Shown here piece by piece: positions 45,540 through 54,721 of a stretch of 64,000 nucleotides of DNA. This DNA is from an uncultured Ilumatobacter sp. Lineage in GTDB: Bacteria > Actinomycetota > Acidimicrobiia > Acidimicrobiales > Ilumatobacteraceae. The position numbers were made by a program, and so were the translations under genes. The notes under the pieces are model-generated. The model did not search any database. It was not told the DNA's origin and was given only the letters and a program-made list of their open reading frames with translations. The DNA lies in the NCBI GenBank assembly GCA_905182555.1, contig CAJJBX010000003.1:62001-126000 (forward strand), written 5' to 3'. Each line of letters begins with the position of its first letter. The stretch's first letter is position 1.

Positions 45540-46283
45540 ATGCCTTTCAACGTGCGGGGACGAACTTGGGGGCTGGTAGTTGCACTGGTCGTCGGGGGCT
45601 GTGCTGGCAACGGTGCCAGCGCGCCCGGTTCGAAACCGGCCTCTTCGACAGTTGCATGGACACTCGACAAGGCGGCTGCAGTGGCAGCTGCCATCGACGT
45701 TCGCGCGAATGGCTGCGGGCCGCGCATCGGTTTCGGGTCCGGCACCGTCATCAACGGGGGTGACATCGTGACTGCTGCACACGTGGTGGCCGGGTCGACG
45801 TCGGTGGAGGTCATCGATGGCAATGGCGCACGAGCTCCTGCCAAGGTCGTGTTGTTCGACCCCGACCTTGACCTCGCCGTTCTGCGACCCGCAGACGCCC
45901 TCGGAACACCTCTGACTATTCGCTCCATGGAGGCCCGTGAGGACGAAGTCGGCGTCCTGGTTCGGATCCGGGAGCTCGATGGTGTCATGGAGATAGAGCA
46001 GATCGATGTTCGCGTCATCCGTGAGGCAAACATCTCGACGACCGACATCTACCTCGACCGCAAGGTTGTGCGGGATGGCTTCGAAATCGAAAGCTCGGTC
46101 AACATCGGCGACTCCGGAGTAATGGTCGTCCTCCCCGGCGGAGGGGCTGGCGTCGTCTGGGCGCGCAGCAATCGTGTCGACGGGCGTGCCTGGGCGATCG
46201 ACTTGCCCACCGGAGTCATCAATGGCACTGCACTTGCCGAAGAGCTCGTTCCGGTCGACGTCGGCCAATGCATCCCGAACTGA
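45540..46283 (+). CDS. Secreted trypsin-like serine protease lipoprotein
   Basis: A 247-aa exported protein. The signal peptide MPFNVRGRTWGLVVALVVGGC has a lipobox Cys at 21. The protease domain shows GFGSGTVINGGDIVTAAHVVAG (His), DPDLDLAVLRPA (Asp) and SVNIGDSGVMVV (Ser), a full chymotrypsin/HtrA-type triad. No PDZ domain follows. ATG 45540 fits the signal peptide. It probably acts at the outer face of the cell membrane. Confidence 0.86.
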   Translation: MPFNVRGRTWGLVVALVVGGCAGNGASAPGSKPASSTVAWTLDKAAAVAAAIDVRANGCGPRIGFGSGTVINGGDIVTAAHVVAGSTSVEVIDGNGARAPAKVVLFDPDLDLAVLRPADALGTPLTIRSMEAREDEVGVLVRIRELDGVMEIEQIDVRVIREANISTTDIYLDRKVVRDGFEIESSVNIGDSGVMVVLPGGGAGVVWARSNRVDGRAWAIDLPTGVINGTALAEELVPVDVGQCIPN

Positions 46284-46315
46284 ATTGGCACCGATTTCAG
46301 CTCACCGATTGCAGC

Positions 46316-47611
46316 TCACCGGATGCCGAGTACACGGTCGGTGTAGGTGTTGCGGAACGTCCCCGTCGGATCAAGCTCGCCGCGCCATTTCTGGAACGTG
46401 TCCCACTCGGGGTAGCGACCACGCAGGGTGTGTGACGATTGGTAGTGCATCTTGCCCCAGTGCGGCCGGCCCGCGTAGTCGTTCATAATTTGCTCGACTC
46501 CTTGAAAGTAAGCCTCGTACGGCATGCCCTTGTACTGGTGGACCGCAATCCAGCCAGAAGCCCGGCCGTTGGCAGTCGACAGCGGAATATCATCGGCAGC
46601 CGACGCCCTGACTTCGATCGGAAAAATTGGCTTGACCGGCAACGTCTTAATCAGCGCATCGATACGGCCGAGTGCATCCGGCACGGCATCAAATGGCACG
46701 CCATACTCCATTTCAAGGAACCGCACCTTACGCGGGCTGCAAAAGACCTTGTCGCTCCGGTCGAGCGTCTCGCGTCCGCTGGCCGACGACGTGATCGCTT
46801 TGGCGACCTTCGGTGCGAGCGAAGGAAAGCTCCTGGCGACGCGACAGACGGTGCCGAATGCCAGATTCTCCGCGATCCACTTGTCTTTGATGTAATCAAT
46901 CTTCGACTGTGGAGCAGCAGGGCGGTCGGTAATCGTGTTGCGCTTGACCATGCATCTGCGGGCACCTGGCATCCAAAAAAATTCGGCGTGGTCAGTCGAG
47001 TGCATCACGCCGCGGAAGTCGGCAACGACATCGGTGAGTGTCTCGATCGTCTCGACAGCATGCAAGTTGAAAGCTGGAACGCAGCGAACCGTGACCTCGG
47101 TGAGGATGCCAAGTGAACCAACACCAACGCGTGCCACGCGCAGTAGTTCGGGATCATTGGCCTCGTCGGCGCGACGGATCGTGCCGTCACCAGTGACCAG
47201 TTCGATGCCGACAATCCGGGTGGCGATGTTGCCATGACCCGCCCCGGTGCCATGGGTCGCGGTCGCGGTCGAACCGGCGATCGACTGGTAGGCAATGTCG
47301 CCGAGGTTCGGGAGTGCCAGGCCGCGCTTTGCCAACTCGTCGTTGAGGTCAAACAACCGGATGCCGGCCTGCACCGTGACGTCATGGCCGTCGGTCGAGA
47401 TGACCTGTTTCATCTTGTCGAGCGACAGGAGGTGGCCGTGCGTCATTGCGGTGTCGGTGAACGAGTGCCCACCAGCAATCACCTTGACCTGTTCGCCGGC
47501 AGCGTGCGCCGCGGTGACGATACGCGACACGTCGGCGGCGCTGGTCGGCTCGTGTATGCCCTGCGGATGGCACTGCTGATTACCGGCCCAGTTCTTGGTG
47601 GGAACGCTCAT
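46316..47611 (-). CDS. FAD-dependent aldono-lactone oxidase (L-gulonolactone / D-arabinono-1,4-lactone type)
   Basis: A 431-aa VAO-family flavoprotein. The FAD domain holds VKVIAGGHSFTDTAMTHGHLLSLD (the His for covalent FAD in the GHSF segment), GIRLFDLNDELAKRGLALPNLGDIAYQSIAGSTATATHGTG and LRVARVGVGSLGILTEVTVRC. The C-terminal HWGKMHYQ and PTGTFRNTYTDRVLG segments are the ALO-domain end. It oxidises an aldonolactone using oxygen or another acceptor. It is convergent with the protease gene, 32 nt apart. Confidence 0.93.
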   Translation of the reverse strand: MSVPTKNWAGNQQCHPQGIHEPTSAADVSRIVTAAHAAGEQVKVIAGGHSFTDTAMTHGHLLSLDKMKQVISTDGHDVTVQAGIRLFDLNDELAKRGLALPNLGDIAYQSIAGSTATATHGTGAGHGNIATRIVGIELVTGDGTIRRADEANDPELLRVARVGVGSLGILTEVTVRCVPAFNLHAVETIETLTDVVADFRGVMHSTDHAEFFWMPGARRCMVKRNTITDRPAAPQSKIDYIKDKWIAENLAFGTVCRVARSFPSLAPKVAKAITSSASGRETLDRSDKVFCSPRKVRFLEMEYGVPFDAVPDALGRIDALIKTLPVKPIFPIEVRASAADDIPLSTANGRASGWIAVHQYKGMPYEAYFQGVEQIMNDYAGRPHWGKMHYQSSHTLRGRYPEWDTFQKWRGELDPTGTFRNTYTDRVLGIR

Positions 47612-47734
47612 ACGAAGATTGTAGGGCGCGTGCCCAACATAAGCCAGACGCGCTCACCTGGCCCGTCCCCCACCGCAGCCCCCGCCCGTGCCGAAATGGA
47701 AACCAGATCACTGCACCTGAGCGAAGTAACGATC

Positions 47735-48944
47735 TCAGTTTCGAAGGATTGAGGTCAATACAGCGACGGTCCACTCGAGTTCGTCGACAGTGGTGGTGCA
47801 ATGGACCGACAGCCGGAGCATGTCGGGTAGGTTCCGTCGTTCGACGTCGTAGCGCGATGAACCAGCGAAGGTCGTCGAGGCGTTGATCGAGCACCTGCTC
47901 AGCGCTGCCTTCAGATCGGCTGACGCGACGTTTGGTGATGCTGTCGTCACGATCCCACAGCGCTGCAGCCCCTCGTCGTAAACCGTGAGTCCGAGATCGG
48001 TAAGCATCGTTCGCAGCTGATTGGCCCGCTCAGTTACGGTCGCCTCGATTCGATCGATCCCCAGCTCGTGGACAACATCGACCGCCGCGCCTAAGCCGAG
48101 CCAACCGGCATGACTGAACTCCCAGTACTCAAATCGCTGCGCACCCGCAGCGAATGTGTAGTCGTCAGTGCTCGACCATTTTGCACCGTGATGATCCGGC
48201 TGCGACGGTGTCACTCGGTCAAGGATCGATGGACGCGCATAGAGAAAACCGGTCCCGCGTGGGCCACGGAGATACTTCCGACCGGTGGCTGACAGGAAGT
48301 CGCAACCGATTTCATCGACGTCAATCGGCAGGAAGGGGAAGGTGAAGAGTAGCTGGCGCAGCGCCGCCTCAGGTGTGGGGGCGTGCAGGTCGCACAGCCC
48401 GAGGAAGGAGCGGAGCGTCTCGCGCGGCTGCCAGTCGGCGCATACGAAGGCCGCGAGCCGACGCCGCTCGGCCAGCGCGTCGAGGCTCCTGGCCGCACTC
48501 GTCACTTGGCAAACGATCGATAACGACGCCGCGAGTCTTTGCGGCGTGGATGAAGGCAATCGCATTGGCGCCGTACTCGTGATCGTGCACGATGATCCGC
48601 TGTCCGGCCGCCATCGGGATCGACCAGAAGGCTGCCATCCATGCCTCAGCAGCACTGCCGAAGCGGGCAATTTCAGACGGCTCTGCACCAATCAGGCGAG
48701 CAATCGAAGCGTGCGTTTCCCTGGTTCGATCAGCAGCCTCGGCAGCAGCCTCGTAGCCGCCAATCACGGCTTCGCGTTGCAGGTGTCCCAGTTGCGCATC
48801 AAGCACTACCTGCGCGGGCAGCGACGAACCAGCATGATTCAGATGGATCAGGCCGCCCGAACATCCTGGAGTCACTGCTCGGATCGCAGCAACCTCATCA
48901 TCTGCGAATGGCGGTGGGCTGGGCGGTACGAACGAGGCAGCCAT
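47735..48944 (-). pseudogene. Class V aminotransferase (cysteine desulfurase/selenocysteine lyase-like), broken at 48330-48520
   Basis: A PLP-dependent fold-type I enzyme. The N-terminal half from ATG 48944 reads GGLIHLNHAGSSLPAQVVLDAQ and IARFGSAAEAWMAAFWSIP. The C-terminal half, in another frame, carries LPIDVDEIGCDFLSATGRKYLRGPRGTGFLYAR with the PLP Lys in GRKYLRGP, and runs to RLSVHCTTTVDELEW. Between them (about 48330-48520) the expected strand with the PLP-binding Asp (..DACQS.GQ) is scrambled across frames, so several indels are needed. The corrected length is about 400 aa. It is followed by a separate SRPBCC gene upstream. Confidence 0.83.
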
Positions 48945-48955
48945 CGATTGCGACG

Positions 48956-49504
48956 CTACCGAAGCCAGTTGTTCGGAATTGCTTTCTCACACCATCGGCC
49001 GAACCGCTTCCAGAAAATGCCCATCAACGTCTCCCACGATCCGACCGCACGACGGCGAACGTAGGAGTCGAGCCGTAAACGCAGCACCGTCGACGAATCG
49101 TCCGGGCCGTCATCCAGCCAAAACTGCAGACGCGTCGGCCGAAACAAGCCGTGGCTGACCGCATAGCTGCCGTAGAAATACTGCAGGTCGCGGTATCGCT
49201 CGTGGACGATCGTGCCCAGCACACCCGAGAAGGACATGAATGGGCCAACGTGAGCGTTGTACACACCCTCGGAAAAGCCCGTCTGCCCGGAAGCGTTGGT
49301 CAAGAACTCAACGCGAAAGGGACGAAGCTGTCCATCGGTAAACGTGGCTGGGTCACAGAGCCATTCCCACACAGCAGCACGAGACCGTCCAACCGTCCAC
49401 TGCTGTTCAAACGCGTGCTCGACGAAACCGGCCGGCGGCGTTGCCGGAAAAGGCGCGACCGACAGGATTGGACCGGACAGCGGTGCAACAGGCGTCTCAC
49501 TCAT
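48956..49504 (-). CDS. SRPBCC-fold protein (polyketide cyclase/START-like)
   Basis: A 182-aa helix-grip protein. HAFEQQWTVGRSRAAVWEWLCDPATFTDGQLRPFRVEF is a typical first strand and alpha-helix of the SRPBCC superfamily, followed by beta strands (RYRDLQYFYGSYAVSHGLFRP, STVLRLRLDSYVRR) and the long C-terminal helix (LMGIFWKRFGRWCEKAI). Such proteins bind lipids or aromatic metabolites. Its stop is 12 nt from the class V aminotransferase start. Confidence 0.75.
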   Translation of the reverse strand: MSETPVAPLSGPILSVAPFPATPPAGFVEHAFEQQWTVGRSRAAVWEWLCDPATFTDGQLRPFRVEFLTNASGQTGFSEGVYNAHVGPFMSFSGVLGTIVHERYRDLQYFYGSYAVSHGLFRPTRLQFWLDDGPDDSSTVLRLRLDSYVRRRAVGSWETLMGIFWKRFGRWCEKAIPNNWLR

Positions 49505-49573
49505 GGCTCCATGCTCGGCGCGATTCTGTCGAAGTGCAAACTTCGCCATGGAGCGACTGCTTCGAGGGTGTCG

Positions 49574-50944
49574 TCAGAGTGCTTCAAGGATGGCGTTCTC
49601 GACGACTTCGGTCAGCGCCGGATGGATGTAGAACACCTTGCGTGCAACGTCGTCGGCACGCTGGTCGAACTCCATTGCCTGGATGATCGGCTGGATCAGC
49701 GTGGCAGCCTGCGGACCAAGAATATGGGCACCAATAATGAAGCCGGTGTCGGTGTTGACGAGCACCTTGGCAAAGCTGGTCTCATCGACGATTGCCCAGC
49801 CGTACGCGGTGCCGGCGTAGTCACGCTGACCCACCTTGAACGGGAGGCCCTGGGCAACCGCTTCCTGCTCGGTCAAGCCGACGCTGGCGACCTGCGGATT
49901 GGAAAACACTGCTCCCGGAACTGCCTTGTAGCTCTGATGGCGAACGTCGTTGGGATGGGCGATGTTCCAGAACGCCACCGAGGCTTCAGCGTTGGCCAGA
50001 TGCTTAAGCTGGTAGTTGTTGGCGATGTCACCGATCGCCCAGACGTTGTCGACGGTGCTCGCCATCGTGTCGTCAACGACAACGGTGCCGCGGTTATGGC
50101 ATTCGAGGCCACCGGCCCTGACGTCAACGAGGTCGCTGTTCGGCTCGCGGCCGGTCGCCACGAGTAGTTCGTCGACGATGACCGTCTCGGCGCCAACCGT
50201 TAGCGCGATGCCATCGGCTGTGCGTTCAACATGGGTCGGCACGACACCGAGGCGCAGGTGGACACGCTCGGCGAAGATCTCGGTGAAGCGATCGGCGATG
50301 TCGTTGTCGAAACCGCGTAGCAGCGTATTTGAACGGTTGAAAAGCGTGACGTCAGAGCCGAGGCCCGAGAACACGTGGCCCATCTCGACAGCGATGAAAC
50401 CGCCACCGATGATGCCGAGGCGCTTCGGCAGATCGTCAAGACGCATAATCGTGTCAGACGTGTGGAAGCCCACCTCGGCGAGGCCAGAAATCTGTGGCAC
50501 AACCGGACGGGCACCAGCAGCAAGCAGGACCTTGTCGCCACTGATCGTGCGTTGGCCGCCGTCGTTCATGTCGACACGAAAGACCTTGTCGCCAATGAAT
50601 GAGGCCGTACCTTCCAAGAGGGTGACGTTTGGGCTGCCGGTCGCGCGGTACTCGCGTCCGCCTGCAGAAATCTCATCGATTCGGCCAAACACGCGATCAC
50701 GAATCGCCGGGAAGTCAGCACCGTTGAACTGCGTGTCGATACCGAGCTTGGCGCCATTTCCTGCAGCCAGTGCTGCGTCGGCGGGGAGCACGAACATTTT
50801 GGACGGAATACAGCCCACGTTGAGACAGGTGCCTCCGTAGACGCCACGTTCCACGATGGCGATGTTCCAGTTGCTGAGGTACTCGGGAATCGAGTTACCG
50901 GAACCCGATCCGATAATCACCAAGTCGAACTGTTCGTTGTCCAT
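49574..50944 (-). CDS. mtr: Mycothione reductase
   Basis: A 456-aa FAD disulfide oxidoreductase that reduces mycothiol disulfide with NADPH. It has the FAD motif DLVIIGSGSGN, the redox pair GGTCLNVGCIPSK (Cys40, Cys45), the NAD(P) motif RLGIIGGGFIAVEMGHVF and the interface His-Glu in FYIHPALTEVVENA. The IPSKMFV variant after the active site is typical of mycothione reductases and separates them from dihydrolipoyl dehydrogenases. ATG 50944 is preceded by a 12-bp repeat region. This is a marker gene for actinobacteria. Confidence 0.88.
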   Translation of the reverse strand: MDNEQFDLVIIGSGSGNSIPEYLSNWNIAIVERGVYGGTCLNVGCIPSKMFVLPADAALAAGNGAKLGIDTQFNGADFPAIRDRVFGRIDEISAGGREYRATGSPNVTLLEGTASFIGDKVFRVDMNDGGQRTISGDKVLLAAGARPVVPQISGLAEVGFHTSDTIMRLDDLPKRLGIIGGGFIAVEMGHVFSGLGSDVTLFNRSNTLLRGFDNDIADRFTEIFAERVHLRLGVVPTHVERTADGIALTVGAETVIVDELLVATGREPNSDLVDVRAGGLECHNRGTVVVDDTMASTVDNVWAIGDIANNYQLKHLANAEASVAFWNIAHPNDVRHQSYKAVPGAVFSNPQVASVGLTEQEAVAQGLPFKVGQRDYAGTAYGWAIVDETSFAKVLVNTDTGFIIGAHILGPQAATLIQPIIQAMEFDQRADDVARKVFYIHPALTEVVENAILEAL

Positions 50945-50993
50945 GTTGTCGCTCACGACTTGAATACAACCACGAACAAGCCGCTTTGTTCCT

Positions 50994-51041
50994 GAACTCG
51001 ACATCGAACTCGACATCGAACTCGACATTGAACTCGGCATC
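50994..51041. repeat. 12-bp tandem repeat, four copies
   Basis: Four copies of GAACTCGACATC, the last two with one change each. It lies in the 119-nt gap between the divergent mycothione reductase and NUDIX genes, so copy-number change could alter spacing of their promoters. Confidence 0.95.
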
Positions 51042-51063
51042 GGACGGGATCGATGCACCCTCC

Positions 51064-51558
51064 ATGTGTCAGGGTGGGCTGGTGTTCAACGACAAACGAC
51101 CGGCTTCCGGCGACGGGTTCATGCGATGCAGCGACGGTCAGGTGCGTTGGGGGATCTACGGAGCAGCGGGGGTTGTGTTCGTCATCCGCGAGACCGACGG
51201 CCCTCGGGTGATGATCCAGAAGCGGTCGCAGATGGCCCACGAAGGTGGCACCTGGAGCTGTGCCGGTGGAGCACTCGATCAGGGTGAGATGCCGCTCGAG
51301 GGAGCGATGCGCGAAGCCTCCGAAGAAGTCGGTGACATCGTTGGCACGCCACGACTCATCGGTCAGGTCGTATTTCAACCCGCCACCGACTGGGCCTATA
51401 CGACGGTCGTAGTCGAAGTCGACGAACGTTTTGGATCATCGATCAACTTCGAAACCGACGCCGTCGACTGGTGTACACCTGCCGAAGTCGAAGCACTTCG
51501 ATTACATGCCGGCTTCGCGGCAGCCTGGCCCGAAGTTAAAGCCATCGTCACCGCCTGA
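51064..51558 (+). CDS. NUDIX hydrolase
   Basis: A 164-aa pyrophosphohydrolase. The Nudix box is GALDQGEMPLEGAMREASEEVGDI (GX5EX7REUXEEXGU). RWGIYGAAGVVFVIRE precedes it as the first strand, and GTWSCAGGALD surrounds the box. ATG 51064 gives the RC..GQVRWG lead-in of actinobacterial homologues; ATG 51121 is an alternative. It hydrolyses a nucleoside diphosphate derivative; the specificity is unknown. Confidence 0.9.
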   Translation: MCQGGLVFNDKRPASGDGFMRCSDGQVRWGIYGAAGVVFVIRETDGPRVMIQKRSQMAHEGGTWSCAGGALDQGEMPLEGAMREASEEVGDIVGTPRLIGQVVFQPATDWAYTTVVVEVDERFGSSINFETDAVDWCTPAEVEALRLHAGFAAAWPEVKAIVTA

Positions 51559-51621
51559 CATTTTTTGAGAGCCAACAAGACGGGGCTGGCTGTGCCAACC
51601 GGCGACGTTGTCCGAGGGTTC

Positions 51622-52287
51622 TCAGCCGGTGATGTTGGCAGCGCCGCTGGTGATGCCCACGAGGTGGGTCTGATCGTTGAAGCTGGCCATCCGCCAGATG
51701 CTCTCACCATCGACGTGCCATTCGCTGACCGACGTGTTCTGCGGGCTGGTCACAGGCAGCTTGCTGAGACCAGTGGAAGCTCCAGGCCACCGGCGAACTG
51801 CCGTCACCATGATGACGCCGCCGTGACAGATCACCCAGACGGTTTTGCCGCGATGCTCATTCACCACACGATCGGTCGCCGCGAGTACACGCGCACCAAA
51901 GTCGTGGCCTGACTCGCCACCCGGTGACAGCGGGTTCTCCCAGTCGGTCCACGGCGCGATGCCGTACTTTGCCGTGTACTCGGCAATCGTCATCCCTTCA
52001 GCTTCGCCCGAGGTGCGCTCCATCAAGTCGGCATGCTGGCCAGGCACGATGCCGAGCGGCTCGGAAATGATCTCGGCGGTGTGGACCGCACGCGGCATCG
52101 TCGACACCAGTACGACATCAGGTGTCATCGACGGGTCGGCAGCGAGCCGTTCGCGTAACGCTTCGGCCTGGGCAACGCCCAGATCGGTCAAGCCGCCACA
52201 CGAGTCCTGACCGCTCAACCACCCACCCGCATTCGAGGCCGACTGGCCGTGGCGGATCAGGATCATGCGGGTCACATCGGAGCTCAT
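51622..52287 (-). CDS. Histidine phosphatase family protein
   Basis: A 221-aa phosphoglycerate-mutase-like phosphatase. The catalytic RHG motif is ILIRHGQSASNAGGW near residue 9, followed by LTDLGVAQAEALRERL, VSTMPRAVHTAEI, an acid-bearing GEAEGMTIAEY and the second His in WVICHGGVIM. ATG 52287 places the RHG motif near the start. The physiological substrate is unknown. It is divergent from the Mo-oxidoreductase gene. Confidence 0.9.
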   Translation of the reverse strand: MSSDVTRMILIRHGQSASNAGGWLSGQDSCGGLTDLGVAQAEALRERLAADPSMTPDVVLVSTMPRAVHTAEIISEPLGIVPGQHADLMERTSGEAEGMTIAEYTAKYGIAPWTDWENPLSPGGESGHDFGARVLAATDRVVNEHRGKTVWVICHGGVIMVTAVRRWPGASTGLSKLPVTSPQNTSVSEWHVDGESIWRMASFNDQTHLVGITSGAANITG

Positions 52288-52358
52288 CGTGATCCAGCAT
52301 GACACGCCGCTCTGGCGCGCGGCCAGCCGCGCCTGCCGGGCAACCGTACGCTTGATGT

Positions 52359-54465
52359 ATGACCGACGTGCTCGAGCCCGCCGCCACGCGAACAATCAAC
52401 GGCACATGCCACCACGACTGCCCCGACTCGTGCGGCTGGATCGTCACGGTCGAAGACCGTCCGGCCGGGCCCGTTGCTGTCAAATTGCGCGGCAACCCCG
52501 ACCATCCATACTCGGCGGGCGAGTTGTGTCCGAAGGTCAACCGATTCCTCGATCGGGTCTACTCCCCCGACCGACTGCTGCATCCGATGCGCCGAGTCGG
52601 TCCGAAGGGCGCCGGCGAGTTCGAGCAGATCAGCTGGGATGACGCCCTCACCGAGATCGCGACCAACCTCCATCGGGTCATCCGCGAACACGGCCCCGAA
52701 GCGGTGCTCCCCTACTCCGACGCCGGCAATCAGAGCATGCTTGCGCTGATGGGGCTGAGCGGTCGATTCTTCGGCCACATGGGCGCAACCAAACTCGACC
52801 GAAACATCTGCGGCGTCACCGTCGGTGCCGGTATGGCCAAGACGGTGGGTTCACCGCGCGGCATCGACCCGATGCAGCACCTGCACTCAAAGCTGCTGAT
52901 TCTCTGGGGCACAAACACTCGCCTCACCAACCGGCACCTGTGGCCGACTATCGAGGCGGCCCGAGCCAACGGGGCGCGCCTCGTTGTCATCGACCCCATT
53001 CGGACCGTTACCGCCGACGCCATCGACGAGACACGGGGGTGTCATCCAGCCGCTCCCCGGCACCGACATCGCCATGATTCTCGCGATGATGCACGTACTG
53101 ATCCGTGACGAACTCACCAATCAGGCATGGATCGACGCTCACACGCTGGGATTTTCCGAACTCCAGGATGAGGTTGCTGATTGGACGCCCGAACGAGCCG
53201 CTGACGCATGCGGTGTACCCGCCGACGTCATCACACAACTCGCACACGACTACGCAACCGTGCGGCCGGCCGGAATTCGCACGCTGATTGGTCCCGAACA
53301 CCACGAAAACGGTGCGATGTTCCACCGCACACTCAGCTGCCTGCCCGCCCTCACTGGCGCCTGGGCCGAGCGCGGTGGCGGCGTCTCGAAGAGCACCGGT
53401 GGTTGGACCGAGTGCCAAATGGACGTCGACGCCATTCTCCGACCCGACCTTGAGGTCGGCAATTCCCGCACACTCAACATGAGCCGGCTCGGCCAAATTC
53501 TCACGCACCCGCACGCCGGCGAAAACGACGGCCCGGCCGTGCATGCGTTCATCAACTGGAACTGCAACCCGGTCGTCACCACGCCGAACGCTGAGTTGAT
53601 TAAGCAGGGACTCCTGCGTGATGACATCTTCACCGTCGTGCACGAACAGTTCCTCACCGACACCGCCAAATACGCAGACATCGTGCTCCCGGCGACCACC
53701 CAAATTGAGGCCGACGACATCGTGTTCTCCTGGGGTTCGTTGCACACCAACTACAACAATGCGGCGATTCCTCCGCTCGGCGAAAGCGTCAGTAACCCCG
53801 AGCTGTTCCGCCGTCTCGCTGATGCGATGGGCTACACCGAGCCGGCACTGTTCGACGACGACGAGACCCTCATGCGTGAGGGTGCTCCCGACCTCGACCT
53901 CGACGGACTGCGCGACACCATGTGGCAAGAAGCGCCATACCCAGCCGACGGTCGACCCTTCGGCGACGGCGACTTCGACACTCCATCAGGTCGCCTCCAT
54001 CTCGCCTCCGACGAACTCGAAGCAATGGGTCAACCGCGAGTACCCACCTACATTGCACCGAATGAGGGTCCCGGCGGCGACCCCGCACTCGTCGCGCTGT
54101 ACCCACTGCAATTGCTCACCCCGAAGCACCATGCTCGGTTTCTCAACTCGGGCTACTCGCACCTCCCGAAGCACGGTCCAGCCGAAGGTGGCCCGTTTGT
54201 CGAGCTCGACGCCATCGACGCGGCCGCTCGGCAACTCGTCGACGGTGCAACCGCTCGCGTGTGGAACGGACGAGCGACGGTTCAGCTCCCCGTGAAGATT
54301 TCGACGCGACTCCGGCCCGGCGTTGTTGCCATCCCCTGGGGTTGGTGGATGCAAGATCACCCCGACGGCAAGGCCGCTAACGCCCTGACCAATGACACCC
54401 TGACCGAATGGGGCGGCGGCGTTGCCTACTCCGACACCCTCGTCGAAGTCGCCGCGCTCACCTGA
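52359..54465 (+). pseudogene. Molybdopterin oxidoreductase (formate dehydrogenase/BisC-like), frameshifted near 53035
   Basis: A Mo/W-bisMGD enzyme with an N-terminal [4Fe-4S] site (Cys17, Cys21, Cys25, Cys57: CHHDCPDSC...GELCPK). ISWDDALTEIATNLHRV and LDRNICGVTVGAG follow, then WGTNTRLTNRHLWP. At about 53035 (DETRG) the frame is lost and resumes one frame over with IQPLPGTDIAMILAMMHVLI, running to 54465 through KYADIVLPATTQIEADDI and TPSGRLHLASDEL. One indel restores about 701 aa. The substrate is not deducible. The position after TNTRLTN is normally a substrate-specific residue. Confidence 0.88.
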
Positions 54466-54481
54466 CGCATCGGCGCTCGCT

Positions 54482-54530
54482 GTTTGTGTGAGCTCAAGCG
54501 GCAACCGACGGTCCTCTCGCTCACATAAAC
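54482..54530. terminator. Weak stem-loop in the 54466-54721 gap
   Basis: GTTTGTGTGAGC and GCTCACATAAAC pair over 12 positions with one mismatch and a 25-nt loop, just after the Mo-oxidoreductase stop. No T-run follows. The rest of this 256-nt gap shows no gene, remnant or promoter I can support. Confidence 0.3.
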
Positions 54531-54721
54531 CTCGGGTTCACCCGCGTTCACGTGTCCGGCCTGATCGCACGCTTGAGAATCACGCAAGATGTTTGGCTCT
54601 CTTATCTTCAGTGCTCGAAGCTCACTGTCTCAAGCAGCAGCTGGGCGCATCTCAACGGTGGGGTGTCATCACACGACCTCGGGCCCGCGGCTGACGTCCC
54701 TTCCGACCGGCCCCCTTCCGG

